This document shows, in pieces, positions 9,402-19,361 of a stretch of 64,000 nucleotides of DNA. Origin of the DNA: Pseudomonas mandelii. Lineage in GTDB: Bacteria; Pseudomonadota; Gammaproteobacteria; Pseudomonadales; Pseudomonadaceae. The translations under genes were made by a program, and so were the position numbers. The stretch is from positions 1 to 64,000 of the forward strand of contig NZ_JAMYDU010000004.1 in the NCBI RefSeq assembly GCF_024138395.1, written 5' to 3'. The notes under the pieces were generated by a model. It saw only the letters and a list, made by a program, of their open reading frames with translations, had not been told where the DNA came from and did no database searches. Position 1 is the stretch's first letter, and each line of letters opens with the position of its first letter.

Positions 9402-10781
9402 TCAGGGGGATGTGAAGTTTTGGCTAGAGCTGCCGGGGCTCAACCAGCCATTAACGCTTTCGACACTTTCGGCGGGCAGCTTTCCCGCCCAGCGATTGAG
9501 CGTGAGGACATTAGTGACGAACTCGTATTGCGTCTTGAGCAGGTCACGACGAGCCCGAAATTCGTTGCGTACGCTGGTCAGGACATCGACGGCATTGACC
9601 ATTCCGTAATCGAGCGCTTTTTCTGCCGCCACTCTGGACAGCTGTGCCGAGGTCAGGGCATTGCGGCTCGCACTGATCTTTTCTCCGCTGGAATTGGCGG
9701 TCAGGTAAGCGCTGGTGATCTCTTTGACCACCCGGCGCCGGATCGCTTCCAGTTCCTGCTCGGCGGTAATCTGATCCTGGTAAAGCCCACGGACCCGCGC
9801 CGAGGTCGAACCGCCGCTGTACAGCGGCACTTGCACGCCAATGCCGGCGACATAACTGTCGGTGCGCGGTGCCAGGGCATTGTTGTAGCCCTCGTTGGTC
9901 TGCTGCGCGCTCAGCGTAAGGCTCAGGGTCGGATAGTGCCCGCCCTTGCCGCTGCGCAACGCAGCGCCCGCTGCTTCGACACCGCTCTCGTTGGCCTTGA
10001 GCGCCGGGTTTAGCGCTATACCCTCGCGCACCCAAGTGTCCAGACTCTGCGCCGAAACCCGTAGTTGCACGTCATCGCGAATCCGGTTGAGCCTCTCCTT
10101 GACCGGACGGCCGACGATCTCTGCCAGTGCCTCGCGACTGATACTGGCCTGGTTGCGGGCATCCAGTTCCTGCGCCGCCAGCAAATCGACCCGGGCCTTG
10201 AGGTCGAGCTGATCAGTAATCAATGCCAGCTGCTTTTCGTACAACGCATTGACTCGGTCCAGACTCTTTTGCGTGGTTCGACGCTCTGCCTTCACCAACT
10301 CCAGTTCATCTTCGGCCGCCAACGCGGTGAAGTAACGCTCTGCCAAGTCCATTGTGGCCTCGGCCTGGGCATTTAGCGCTTGCGATTCGGACTGCCTGGC
10401 CAGGCTTTTGAATTTTTGGTAGTTATCCCAAGCGGCCTTGTTGTAGAGGTACTGACGCAGCACCAGGCTGTAGTTTTCGCTATCGTAACTGTGCTGTACC
10501 AGGTCGCTCTCCTGATGAATCCGATTCGTCCCGGCGTTCAGCGATACCTGCGGGAACAGCGCACCCATGGCCTCGCGCTGATGTTCCTTACCCGCCTGCG
10601 CTTGCGCATAGGAGGCCAAAACCCGCGGATCTTCCAGCCGTGACTCACGATACAACTGCATGAGGTCGGTGGAAAACGTCGAGGCATTGACCCCGGTCGG
10701 CGTTGTCGCAATGGCTTGCGCCAGGGCGGCACCCGCTGCCAGCATGAACACACCGCCCAGCAGAACTGCCGACCCGCTCAT
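9402..10781 (-). CDS. TolC-family outer membrane channel of the type I secretion system
   Basis: 459 residues with a signal peptide ending AAGAALAQA. The family pattern is clear: YRESRLEDPRVLASYAQAQA near the start, repeated long helices, and SGGSTSARVRGLYQD in the second repeat half. It forms the outer membrane exit duct that docks with the HlyD adaptor. It is the last gene of a three-gene operon. Its start lies two bases beyond the adaptor stop and its ribosome site GAGGAATAACC sits inside the adaptor gene, so translation is coupled. Order and strand match prtDEF/aprDEF-type operons. Confidence 0.92.
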   Translation of the reverse strand: MSGSAVLLGGVFMLAAGAALAQAIATTPTGVNASTFSTDLMQLYRESRLEDPRVLASYAQAQAGKEHQREAMGALFPQVSLNAGTNRIHQESDLVQHSYDSENYSLVLRQYLYNKAAWDNYQKFKSLARQSESQALNAQAEATMDLAERYFTALAAEDELELVKAERRTTQKSLDRVNALYEKQLALITDQLDLKARVDLLAAQELDARNQASISREALAEIVGRPVKERLNRIRDDVQLRVSAQSLDTWVREGIALNPALKANESGVEAAGAALRSGKGGHYPTLSLTLSAQQTNEGYNNALAPRTDSYVAGIGVQVPLYSGGSTSARVRGLYQDQITAEQELEAIRRRVVKEITSAYLTANSSGEKISASRNALTSAQLSRVAAEKALDYGMVNAVDVLTSVRNEFRARRDLLKTQYEFVTNVLTLNRWAGKLPAESVESVNGWLSPGSSSQNFTSP

Positions 10782-10783
10782 GG

Positions 10784-12109
10784 TTATTCCTCGATCATCG
10801 ATTGAGCCATGGCATCGCGGGCCGGCTGCATCAAGTACTGCAACAGCGTGCGTTCCCCGGTGATGATCAATACGTCCGCCGGCATCCCCGGCAACAACTT
10901 GCGCTCACCCAAGGTGCGCGCACCCTCCTCGGTTACCCGCACCCGCGCCAGGTAATAGGCCGTCCCGGTCTTTTCGTTGGTCAGCCGGTCAGCCGATACA
11001 CTGCTGACCTCGCCTTCGATCACCGGTGTGGTCGAGCTGTTGAACGCGCCGAAACGGATATCGGCGCGCTTGCCGATGGCGATACGATCGATATCCACCG
11101 GTGCCACCTGGGCCTCTATGACCAGTTCGGAAACCGATGGAACGATGTCCAGCAGCGGCGTCGCCGGGCTCACCACACCACCAATGGTGTGCACAGTCAT
11201 GCCAATCACCATGCCCGCGTCGGGTGCGCGGATGACGATACGACTGAGCCGGTCTTCCAGGGAGGAGGTTTTTTCTTGCAGGTCGTACATCCTGGTCTGA
11301 ACCTCGGCCAGTTGCTTGGCGACCTCGGTAGTGAAATCCTTGTCGACTTGCAGAATCTGCAGCTGTGTTTCGTTGATCTGCAGACGAGTCTTGTTAATCG
11401 CGGAACGGTGATCAGCCACCTCCGACCTGAGCATCCCCAGCTTGCGTTCCTGCTCGAGCAGACGTTGTTTATCAACGAACCCTTGCTTGAGCAGGTCGGT
11501 CAATTCATTGATTTCACCGCTGTAGGATTTCTCCAGATGAGCCTTGGCACCGATCATCGCCTCCAGTCCCTTGATCTGTTGACTCAACTGACCAATGCGC
11601 TCGCGCAGCACCGCTATCTGGCCCAGCCGTGATCCCCGTTGCGCGTTGAATACCTGGGTCTCGCCCTGACGCGCTTCGACACCTCGCAGACTGTCGGGGT
11701 CGGTTATATCGCCAAAGCTGATCGCCGACTGTGTGTCGCGCTCGGCTCTGAGTCTTGCCTCCATGGCTTGGGTCGCGACCAGTTGGCCTCGGGTCATTTC
11801 GTATTCGAAGCGCAACTGGGCATCATCAAGAATGATCAGCGGGTCATCACGCTTGACGATGTCGCCGTCATGGACCAGTACCGCTTTGACAATGCCCCCT
11901 TCAAGATGCTGGACCGTTTTGCGGTAAGCCTGCACGGTGACCACTCCCGGCGCATAAGCGGCACCGTCCAGGGGCGCAAGCGCCGCCCAAGTGCCGAACA
12001 GGCCGAAGATCACCCCTACAATGCACACGCCCAAGCGGCGTACTTTACGATCAGATGTCGGCAGGCCGGCGAAGCTTTCAATTTGACGATTGGGCATCGT
12101 AGGGTTCAT
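10784..12109 (-). CDS. HlyD-family periplasmic adaptor of the type I secretion system
   Basis: 441 residues. A short cytoplasmic N-terminus is followed by one membrane segment (VCIVGVIFGLFGTWAAL), a lipoyl-like half motif (TVQAYRKTVQHLEGGIVKAV), a long coiled coil (residues about 130-290), and the closing beta-barrel region ending near LLPGMPADVLIITGERTLL. This is the standard membrane-fusion layout that bridges the ABC exporter and TolC. Start 12109 is chosen over 12115 or 12097 because AGGGG lies at proper distance. It overlaps the end of the ATPase gene by 32 bases. Confidence 0.92.
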   Translation of the reverse strand: MNPTMPNRQIESFAGLPTSDRKVRRLGVCIVGVIFGLFGTWAALAPLDGAAYAPGVVTVQAYRKTVQHLEGGIVKAVLVHDGDIVKRDDPLIILDDAQLRFEYEMTRGQLVATQAMEARLRAERDTQSAISFGDITDPDSLRGVEARQGETQVFNAQRGSRLGQIAVLRERIGQLSQQIKGLEAMIGAKAHLEKSYSGEINELTDLLKQGFVDKQRLLEQERKLGMLRSEVADHRSAINKTRLQINETQLQILQVDKDFTTEVAKQLAEVQTRMYDLQEKTSSLEDRLSRIVIRAPDAGMVIGMTVHTIGGVVSPATPLLDIVPSVSELVIEAQVAPVDIDRIAIGKRADIRFGAFNSSTTPVIEGEVSSVSADRLTNEKTGTAYYLARVRVTEEGARTLGERKLLPGMPADVLIITGERTLLQYLMQPARDAMAQSMIEE

Positions 12110-13862
12110 CGGCATCGCCCCTGCTGGTTTTGACCGAAGCCATGCTGGCGCCTGCCGACATGGCGTGCTTTTGTGCCTGCTGTCTCTGCGCGTTGAGTTC
12201 GGCGAGCACCTGCTCGCGTGGCCCGTAGAGACTGATAACCCCTGCGTTCATCACCATGAGCCGGTCAAGTTGCGACACGATGTTGGTTCGGTGGGTTATG
12301 ACAAACAGCGTCGCGCCGCTCTGCTTGATCTGCTGGATGGCTGCCACCAAGGCGCGATCACCAACTTCGTCAAGATTGGAATTGGGCTCGTCGAGAATAA
12401 TCAGTCGCGGGCTGCCATACAGGGCACGGGCCAGTCCGATGCGCTGGCGCTGCCCTCCCGACAGCGTGAGGCCCTCGCTGCCAATGACAGTGTCGTAGCC
12501 ATCGGGCAACTGCAAAATCATTTCGTGAACGCCAGCGGTCCTGGCAGCCAGAATGACCTTGGCCGAGTCGACCTCGGTGAAGCGGGCAATGTTCTCGCTG
12601 ATGCTGCCTTCGAATAGCTCGATGTCCTGGGGCAAATAACCTATATACGGCCCAAGTTCATGTTTGTCCCACGCGCTGATGTCTGCGCCATCGAGCCGGA
12701 CCACCCCATGCAGCGGCGCCCATACCCCCATCAGTGCCCTGGCCAGGGTCGACTTGCCCGCGGCACTGGGACCGATGATGCCGACAACGCAGCCGGCCGG
12801 TACGCTGAAACTTATGTTGTTGATGATCGGGGTTCTCGAACCAGGTGCCGCGACGATCAAATTCTCCACCTGCACGTGCCCCTGAGGCGCAGGCAATGAC
12901 ATACGCTCGGGCTGAGCCTGTTGTTTGTCGAGGATGTCGTTCAGACGGCCATACTGCGAGCGAGCTGCAATGAAGCCCCTCCAACTGCCGATGATCAGAT
13001 CGATAGGGGCCAATGCGCGCCCGAGCAGCACAGCCCCGGCAAACACCAGGCCTGCCCCCACCTGATGGTCCACGGCCAGGTACGCCCCCAGGCCAAGGAT
13101 CAGTGATTGCACCAGAATCCGAAAGGTCCTGGAAAGCGTGCTGACGATGGCACCTCTGTCGCTGGCCTGGGCCTGTAGCAGCAGAACGTTTCGTTGACGA
13201 AGCCCCCAACGGTCCATCAGGGTTTCAAGCATGCCCATGGATTCGATGACTTCGGCGTTGCGCAGGTTCTTCGTGGTGTAGAGCGTCGCGCCGATATGTT
13301 CCTTGTTGGCCTGGGCCAGCGCCGGCCCTGTCAGCTTCTCATTGATAAATGCGAGCAATAACAACAACAGCGCACTGCCCGTCGCCACCCAGCCAAACCA
13401 GGGATGAAACATGAACATCACAGCGATATAGATAGGCAACCAGGGCGCATCGAAAAAGGCGAACAAACCGTTACCGGAGAGAAACTGTCTCAATCCCGTC
13501 AAGTCGTTGAGCGACTGGGCCGAAGCATCCATGCCACCACTGTCCAGAGCCCGTTTGAAACTGGCCTTATAGACCTGGCGACTGAGCAACACATCCAGTC
13601 GGGTACTGACGCGAACCATGATGCGCGAACGGATCCATTCCAGGGAGCCGAGCGTGATGATCAGCCCGGTCATGATCAGCGTCAGCATGGCCAGGGTTGT
13701 CAGGCTTCCGCTGGCCATCACTCGCCCATACACCTGAAGCATATAAAAGGTAGGCACGAGCATGAGCGCATTGATGAAAAAGCTGAAAAAACCAACAGAA
13801 ATAAAGCTGTCTTTACAGGCTTTCAATGCATTTTTCAGGCTGTTTTCAGGTGTACTTCGCAT
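12078..13862 (-). CDS. Type I secretion permease/ATPase (PrtD/AprD type)
   Basis: 594 residues. Transmembrane domain over the first 300 residues with no C39 peptidase, then an ABC ATPase domain with Walker A GPSAAGKST, signature LSGGQRQRIGLARAL and Walker B RLIILDEPNSNLD. This form exports unprocessed proteins with C-terminal signals. Start 13862 has AGGGGTTTCA before it and removes eight doubtful upstream residues. First gene of the exporter operon. The most likely substrates are the two DUF5801 proteins nearby. Confidence 0.93.
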   Translation of the reverse strand: MRSTPENSLKNALKACKDSFISVGFFSFFINALMLVPTFYMLQVYGRVMASGSLTTLAMLTLIMTGLIITLGSLEWIRSRIMVRVSTRLDVLLSRQVYKASFKRALDSGGMDASAQSLNDLTGLRQFLSGNGLFAFFDAPWLPIYIAVMFMFHPWFGWVATGSALLLLLLAFINEKLTGPALAQANKEHIGATLYTTKNLRNAEVIESMGMLETLMDRWGLRQRNVLLLQAQASDRGAIVSTLSRTFRILVQSLILGLGAYLAVDHQVGAGLVFAGAVLLGRALAPIDLIIGSWRGFIAARSQYGRLNDILDKQQAQPERMSLPAPQGHVQVENLIVAAPGSRTPIINNISFSVPAGCVVGIIGPSAAGKSTLARALMGVWAPLHGVVRLDGADISAWDKHELGPYIGYLPQDIELFEGSISENIARFTEVDSAKVILAARTAGVHEMILQLPDGYDTVIGSEGLTLSGGQRQRIGLARALYGSPRLIILDEPNSNLDEVGDRALVAAIQQIKQSGATLFVITHRTNIVSQLDRLMVMNAGVISLYGPREQVLAELNAQRQQAQKHAMSAGASMASVKTSRGDADEPYDAQSSN

Positions 13863-14081
13863 TGAAACCCCTGCTCGCAAAAACATCTTCTGGAGCTTAG
13901 ATCATGCCGAACGCGTGTGGGGAACCATTGGCCGGATTGCTTCAGGCAATGGGTATTATCCGACAGCGACCCGGTGGTGAAGAGCGCAAGATACCGGCGA
14001 TTTCGAGGCCAAGAGGCTCTACGACGTGCTCACATATCCATCCGCGACGCCAACGAGCTTCTACCAGTCAAGGGACAGGGC

Positions 14082-15098
14082 TCATTCAGAACCCTCCTGA
14101 AACCGCGCCCGATACCGCCCCGGGCTCTCCCCCGTCCACTTCTTGAACGCCCGATGGAACGCACTCGGCTCCTGAAACCCCAACTGTTCGGCAATATCGC
14201 TGATGCTCGCCTTGCTCTGGCGCAGCCGTTCAAACGCCACCGCGCGCCGCACTTCATCCTTGATTTCCTGATACGAACAGCCTTCACGTCCCAGTTTGCG
14301 GCGAAAGGTGCTGGGGCTCAGGTGCTGTTCCAGGGCAAAGGCCTGCAAGGTCGGCCATTCGCTGTAATGGCTGTGGCGCAGGCGCTGATGAACCTGCGAC
14401 GCCAGCCCATGCTGGTTGCGAAAGCGGATCACCAGCCATTGCGGCGCGGTGCGCAAAAACACTTTCAGCGAGGCAAGGTCTTGAATCACCGGCAGCCGCA
14501 GGTAGTCACTGGCGAACTCGATTTCGGTGCGTTCGGTGCCGAAGGTCAGGTTGGGTCCCCAGAGCAAGGCATCATCACGCAGCGACAAACGCTGATGACG
14601 AAAGTCTGCACGATCGATCGGAATGCGCCGCCCGCCCAGCCAGCACAGCAGACTGATCATCAGCACCAGAAACGTTTCTTCACCCAACCGGCTGACCTCG
14701 TTGTTCTGCGCACAGGTCTGCAAGCTGATGACCGCACGCTTGCCACGCACACTCAACGTGCCGCGAAAATCACGCAGGAACAGGGCGAAATTGGCCAGGC
14801 ACTGCCGCATGGCTTTTTCCAGCGTCGGCTCCTGAATCAATGCCCGACAGATCAAGGCAAAACTGCCCGGTGGCATTCCATGGGAGTCCAACCGGAAAAA
14901 TTCGTCGTTCAACTCACGAATCTGCACCAGCCACAACGCGGCGAACGCCGTGGCCGGCACCCGTGCCGTCGGCTGATCGATCAGTGCCGGATCAATTCCC
15001 ACTTGTTCGAGTACTGCCCGCAGACGCTGCGGTTCCTCACGTAACGCATGGATCATGGGGTACATGAAGTAAACCGCCACCGAATCCGTTTCCCGCAT
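14082..15098 (-). CDS. AraC-family transcriptional regulator
   Basis: 338 residues. N-terminal arabinose-binding-like domain of the OruR/ArgR-type subgroup (residues about 20-200), then two helix-turn-helix motifs in the AraC domain (LSPSTFRRKLGREG, then ISDIAEQLGFQEPSAFHRAFKKWTG split across the second helix pair). AGAGGCATTCA precedes the ATG. It is transcribed away from the thiolase gene with 130 bp between starts. It probably controls the thiolase/dehydrogenase operon; the inducer is unknown. Confidence 0.85.
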   Translation of the reverse strand: MRETDSVAVYFMYPMIHALREEPQRLRAVLEQVGIDPALIDQPTARVPATAFAALWLVQIRELNDEFFRLDSHGMPPGSFALICRALIQEPTLEKAMRQCLANFALFLRDFRGTLSVRGKRAVISLQTCAQNNEVSRLGEETFLVLMISLLCWLGGRRIPIDRADFRHQRLSLRDDALLWGPNLTFGTERTEIEFASDYLRLPVIQDLASLKVFLRTAPQWLVIRFRNQHGLASQVHQRLRHSHYSEWPTLQAFALEQHLSPSTFRRKLGREGCSYQEIKDEVRRAVAFERLRQSKASISDIAEQLGFQEPSAFHRAFKKWTGESPGRYRARFQEGSE

Positions 15099-15228
15099 TG
15101 AATGCCTCTCTCGTCACATCTGAACATGGCAAAAAACGCCATCACCCTTGAACAGTTTTGGCATAGGCCCGTAGCGCTGCTGATTCTAGACTCGTGCCCA
15201 ACAAAAAAGACCTATTCAGAGAGCCAAC

Positions 15229-16413
15229 ATGAACCATTCCGATATTTTTGTAGTGAGCGCCGTCCGTTCTGCCATCGGCAGCTTTGGCGGTTCACTCAAG
15301 GATGTGCCGCCTATTCAGTTGGCAACCGACGTTTGCCGCGCCGCTATCGAACGATCAGGCCTGGCCCCCGAGCACATCGGTCATGCGGTGATGGGCCATG
15401 TGATCCCGACCGAGGCACGTGATGCCTACATCTCCCGGGTCGTAGCGATCAATGCCGGCCTGACGAAAGAGACTCCTGCCTTCAACGTCAACCGTCTTTG
15501 TGGTTCGGGTTTGCAGGCGATTGTCAGTGCCGCGCAAAGTTTGATGCTGGGGGATGCGGGCGCTGCGCTGGCAGGCGGCGTCGAGTCCATGAGCCGTGGC
15601 GCATACTTGTTGCCGCAGGCGCGCTGGGGCGCACGCATGGGCGACATGCAGGCCATCGACTACATGCTCGGGGTACTGCAAGACCCATTTGCCGGTTTCC
15701 ACATGGGTATCACCGCTGAAAATATCGCCGAGCACTATGGCATCACGCGTCAGACCCAGGATGAATTGGCGCTGCTCAGCCAGCAGCGTGCTGCGCGGGC
15801 GATTGCCGAAGGGCGTTTTGCCGGGCAAATCGTGCCGATCGAAATTGCGACCCGCAAAGGGACGGTTTCGTTTGCCACGGATGAGCATGTACGGGCTGAG
15901 GTCAATGCCGAGCAATTGAGCCGCATGAAACCCGCCTTCAAAAAGGACGGTAGTGTCACCGCCGGCAACGCATCCGGCCTCAATGATGGTGCCGGCGCAC
16001 TGATCATGGCCACGGGTCAAACTGTTCAGGAACAAAACCTCAAGCCTATGGCCCGACTGGTGGGTTATGCCCACGCTGGCGTTGAACCTTCGATGATGGG
16101 GCTGGGGCCGATTCCCGCCACTCGCCTGGTGCTCAAGCGCGCCGGTCTGACCGTTGCCGACCTTGATGTGATCGAGTCCAACGAAGCCTTTGCCGCCCAG
16201 GCCTGTGCCGTCGCGCAAGAACTGGGTTTCGATCCGCAGAAGGTCAACCCCAACGGTTCGGGTATCTCGCTGGGCCACCCGGTGGGCGCCACTGGCGCGA
16301 TCATCGCCACCAAAGCCATTCACGAACTGCATCGCTGCCAAGGCCGTTATGCCCTGGCGACCATGTGCATCGGCGGCGGCCAAGGCATCGCCGTGTTATT
16401 CGAGCGGGTTTGA
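15229..16413 (+). CDS. Acetyl-CoA acyltransferase (thiolase)
   Basis: 394 residues, full length. The nucleophile Cys is in NVNRLCGSGLQAI. The C-terminal signatures NEAFAAQA, NPNGSGISLGHPVGATG and CIGGGQGIAV provide the active-site His and second Cys. It condenses or cleaves short 3-ketoacyl-CoA esters. It forms an operon with the 3-hydroxyacyl-CoA dehydrogenase (13 bp apart) and a TetR gene. The order suggests short-chain acyl-CoA or 3-hydroxybutyrate-type metabolism under the divergent AraC regulator. The exact substrate cannot be told from sequence. Confidence 0.92.
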   Translation: MNHSDIFVVSAVRSAIGSFGGSLKDVPPIQLATDVCRAAIERSGLAPEHIGHAVMGHVIPTEARDAYISRVVAINAGLTKETPAFNVNRLCGSGLQAIVSAAQSLMLGDAGAALAGGVESMSRGAYLLPQARWGARMGDMQAIDYMLGVLQDPFAGFHMGITAENIAEHYGITRQTQDELALLSQQRAARAIAEGRFAGQIVPIEIATRKGTVSFATDEHVRAEVNAEQLSRMKPAFKKDGSVTAGNASGLNDGAGALIMATGQTVQEQNLKPMARLVGYAHAGVEPSMMGLGPIPATRLVLKRAGLTVADLDVIESNEAFAAQACAVAQELGFDPQKVNPNGSGISLGHPVGATGAIIATKAIHELHRCQGRYALATMCIGGGQGIAVLFERV

Positions 16414-16426
16414 TAAGGACGTGCGC

Positions 16427-17278
16427 ATGAATCTTCAGAACATTGGCGTCATCGGCGCCGGCACCATGGGCAATGGCATCGCGCAAGTCTGCGCACTGGC
16501 CGGCCTCAACGTGACCTTGATCGACATCAGCGAAAGTGCCTTGCAAAAGGCAATCGCGACCGTCGATAAAAACCTCGATCGGCAGGTCGCCAAAAACACG
16601 CTGACGCACGAGCAAAAGCTTGCTGCCCTCGACAAGATTCGCACCAGTACCGATTACAGCAGCCTGCAAAACGTGCAAATGGTGATCGAAGCCGCCACCG
16701 AAAACCTCGACCTGAAATTGCGCGTATTGCAACAAATCGCCGCGCAGGTCAGCGCCGACTGTGTGATCGCCTCGAACACGTCATCGCTGTCCATTACTCA
16801 ACTCGCTGCCAGCGTCAGCCAGCCTGAGCGCTTCATCGGTCTGCACTTTTTCAACCCGGTGCCGGTGATGGGCCTGATCGAAGTGATTCGTGGCCTGCAA
16901 ACCAGCGATGCCACCCACGCCCTGGCGCTGGACATGGCGACCACACTCGGCAAAACCGCAATCACCGCGGGCAACCGTCCGGGGTTCGTGGTGAACCGGA
17001 TTCTGGTGCCGATGATCAATGAAGCGATCCTGGTGTTCCAGGAAGGCCTGGCCAGCGCCGAAGACATCGACGCCGGCATGCGCCTGGGCTGCAACCAGCC
17101 GATTGGCCCGCTGGCGTTGGCGGACCTGATCGGCCTGGACACCGTGCTGGCCATCCTTGAAGCCTTCTACGACGGCTTCAACGACAGCAAATACCGCCCC
17201 GCTCCACTGCTCAAGGAAATGGTCGCCGCCGGCTACCTGGGACGCAAAACGGGGCGCGGCTTCCATGCCTATGCCTGA
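16427..17278 (+). CDS. 3-hydroxybutyryl-CoA dehydrogenase
   Basis: 283 residues, the usual length for the single-domain family. NAD-binding motif GVIGAGTMGNGIAQ at the N-terminus, catalytic His in GLHFFNPVPVMGLIE, the stretch GFVVNRILVPMINEA, and the C-terminal LADLIGLDT region. It interconverts 3-hydroxyacyl-CoA and 3-ketoacyl-CoA, feeding the thiolase encoded just upstream. AAGGA precedes the start at 16427; the open frame extends further upstream but overlaps the thiolase. Its end overlaps the TetR gene. Confidence 0.92.
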   Translation: MNLQNIGVIGAGTMGNGIAQVCALAGLNVTLIDISESALQKAIATVDKNLDRQVAKNTLTHEQKLAALDKIRTSTDYSSLQNVQMVIEAATENLDLKLRVLQQIAAQVSADCVIASNTSSLSITQLAASVSQPERFIGLHFFNPVPVMGLIEVIRGLQTSDATHALALDMATTLGKTAITAGNRPGFVVNRILVPMINEAILVFQEGLASAEDIDAGMRLGCNQPIGPLALADLIGLDTVLAILEAFYDGFNDSKYRPAPLLKEMVAAGYLGRKTGRGFHAYA

Positions 17279-17894
17279 GCGTTGCTCACGCTTCGCCGAA
17301 TACCGGGACAAGGTACTGGAGCTCTTTGCCAGCAAGGGTTTCGGTCAAGTTGGCATGCGTGAGCTCGCGACGTGCCTGGGGCTCGCCCCGGGCTCGTTGT
17401 ATCACCATTTCCCCAGCAAGCAGCACTTGCTGCTCGACCTGATCGAGGAGTTCTACGAAGAGCTGCTGGCCACTCTGGGGCGCATCGAAAAAACGGCCCC
17501 GACAAAACGCGACAGACTTAACCAATTGATCCGCGCGCACCTGAATCTGCATCAGGAAATGCCCTGGCATTTCCGTCTGGTGGAGCGCGACAGTGGCTGC
17601 CTGAATGAAGAGCAGCAGGAACGCGTTCGGCAACTGCGCGAGCAGTACGAACGCAAGTTGCTGCTGATACTCGGCGTCCGCCTCCGACTCAGTGAACAGG
17701 GCCTGTTGGCCGCCGGTCATGCCATTGCCGCCTTGCTCAACAGCGCGCCCAGTTGGCTGACGCACTATCCGCTGGATGAACAAGAGCGCGATAACCTGAT
17801 GGAAAACATGCTGAGTGGCGCCATCGAGCGATTGCTGGCGCCAAGACGCACACAGGAGGCGATAAGCCTCGCACCGCCTCTAGAAAGGCGTTAA
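17265..17894 (+). CDS. TetR/AcrR-family regulator
   Basis: 209 residues. N-terminal helix-turn-helix: FASKGFGQVGMRELATCLGLAPGSLYHHF, the family hallmark, here split by a usual Gly turn. The C-terminal ligand domain is helical and not recognisable. The ATG at 17265 or 17271 overlaps the dehydrogenase stop, so it is co-transcribed with the acyl-CoA enzymes and may give feedback control by an acyl-CoA intermediate. No ligand can be assigned. Confidence 0.85.
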   Translation: MPMPERCSRFAEYRDKVLELFASKGFGQVGMRELATCLGLAPGSLYHHFPSKQHLLLDLIEEFYEELLATLGRIEKTAPTKRDRLNQLIRAHLNLHQEMPWHFRLVERDSGCLNEEQQERVRQLREQYERKLLLILGVRLRLSEQGLLAAGHAIAALLNSAPSWLTHYPLDEQERDNLMENMLSGAIERLLAPRRTQEAISLAPPLERR

Positions 17895-17954
17895 CCGCCG
17901 CGCCACGGCTGGCGCACTGATACGATCGCAAGCAGCTTTACGCTGATAGGGCTG

Positions 17955-19361
17955 CTATGCACTTTCCGCCGACACCGCACGCTGCGGCTGCCCATGCTGG
18001 CGCGCGGTCACAAGGCCGATAAAGGAAATCACCAGCGCCAGGCCGATGGTCGAAGACACTTCCATACGGTGCTCGGGCGTCACCATCATCAACGCCAACG
18101 CTGCGCAGATGAAGGCAATAACCAACCAGGTGAGCCAGGGAAACAACCACATCTTGAAGGTCAGCGGGACGTTCTGCCGACGCAGAATCTTGCGCATGCG
18201 CAGTTGCGACACTGCGATAACCAGGTACACCACCAAGGCAATGGCGCCGGAGCTGGCGAGCAGAAACTGGAACAGTCCGGCGGGCATGAAGTAGCTGAAC
18301 AAGGTCACACCGGCACCCAGTACGGTGCTGGCGATCACCGCAGCCCTCGGCACGCCAGCCGACGACGTTACCTTCAGCGGCTTCGGTGCATCACCTCGCT
18401 TGCCCAGCGAGAACAACATGCGCGAGGAAATATAGATCGACGAGTTCATGCAGCTGGCCACGGCAATCAACACCACCATATCGACCAGCAACTTGGCATG
18501 GGGAATGTTCATCAGCTCCAGTGCCCGCTGGTAAGAGCCCACAGACGCCAGCAACGGATCATTCCAGGGCACCACGGAAATGACCACGAAAATGGACAGC
18601 AGGTAGAACACCCCGATACGCCAGATCACCGAGCGTGTGGCTTTGGCGATGTTCTGCGCAGGGTTGCTGGATTCGGCCGCAGCAATGGTCACGGCTTCTG
18701 TACCGATGAAGCTGAACATGATGGTGATGAATGCCCCTACAACCGCTGACAAGCCGTTGGGCGCAAAACCGCCATGTTCCTCCATGAGTCGACTCAACCC
18801 GCTGGCTTCGCGCTCTGGAATCCACCCCATCAACACCGCAAAACCAAGGCCGATAAAACCGATGATCGCCACGACCTTGGCCATCGCGAACCAGAATTCG
18901 AACTCACCGTATTTGGACACACTGAACAGGTTAGTCACGACCAACAGAATGATCGACACCAATGCAAACAACCAGGTATCGATCTGCGGGAACCATTGAT
19001 TCAATACATGCCCGGCCGCGAGCGCTTCGATGGGTATCACCAGCACCCAGAACCACCAATAGAGCCAGCCGATGGTGAAGCCTGCCCAACGCCCGATTGC
19101 CTGGTCGGCATAGGTAGAGAAAGATCCGGTGTCCGGGTTGGCAACAGCCATTTCGCCCAGCATGCGCATGACCAGAACGACCAGCAGGCCGGAAAACAGA
19201 TAAGCCAGCAATACCGCCGGACCCGCCGCAGCGATGGCATGTCCGGAGCCGACAAACAAACCGGCGCCGATAATCCCCGCGATAGAAAGCATTGTGACGT
19301 GACGCGGCTTGAAACCCTGCGCCAACTGACCGTTCGACTCTTTGGAGTTCAGGCTATTCAT
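17955..19361 (-). CDS. gabP: GABA/amino-acid permease (GabP type, APC superfamily)
   Basis: 468 residues with about 12 membrane segments. The family stretch HVTMLSIAGIIGAGLFVGSG and the amino-acid permease signature around residues 35-65 are clear. WYWW-like GWLYWWFWVLVIPIEA and EFWFAMAKV segments match GabP more than aromatic or lysine permeases. It takes up 4-aminobutyrate or a similar amino acid by proton symport at the inner membrane. The leader before the ATG is A-rich (AACAAAAAAACA), like Crc/Hfq sites. Substrate assignment is by family resemblance only. Confidence 0.75.
   Translation of the reverse strand: MNSLNSKESNGQLAQGFKPRHVTMLSIAGIIGAGLFVGSGHAIAAAGPAVLLAYLFSGLLVVLVMRMLGEMAVANPDTGSFSTYADQAIGRWAGFTIGWLYWWFWVLVIPIEALAAGHVLNQWFPQIDTWLFALVSIILLVVTNLFSVSKYGEFEFWFAMAKVVAIIGFIGLGFAVLMGWIPEREASGLSRLMEEHGGFAPNGLSAVVGAFITIMFSFIGTEAVTIAAAESSNPAQNIAKATRSVIWRIGVFYLLSIFVVISVVPWNDPLLASVGSYQRALELMNIPHAKLLVDMVVLIAVASCMNSSIYISSRMLFSLGKRGDAPKPLKVTSSAGVPRAAVIASTVLGAGVTLFSYFMPAGLFQFLLASSGAIALVVYLVIAVSQLRMRKILRRQNVPLTFKMWLFPWLTWLVIAFICAALALMMVTPEHRMEVSSTIGLALVISFIGLVTARQHGQPQRAVSAESA

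Noticed and set aside
15355-16383. A 342-codon minus-strand open frame opposite the thiolase
   Set aside because: Thiolase motifs are complete on the plus strand; the antisense frame has no family pattern.
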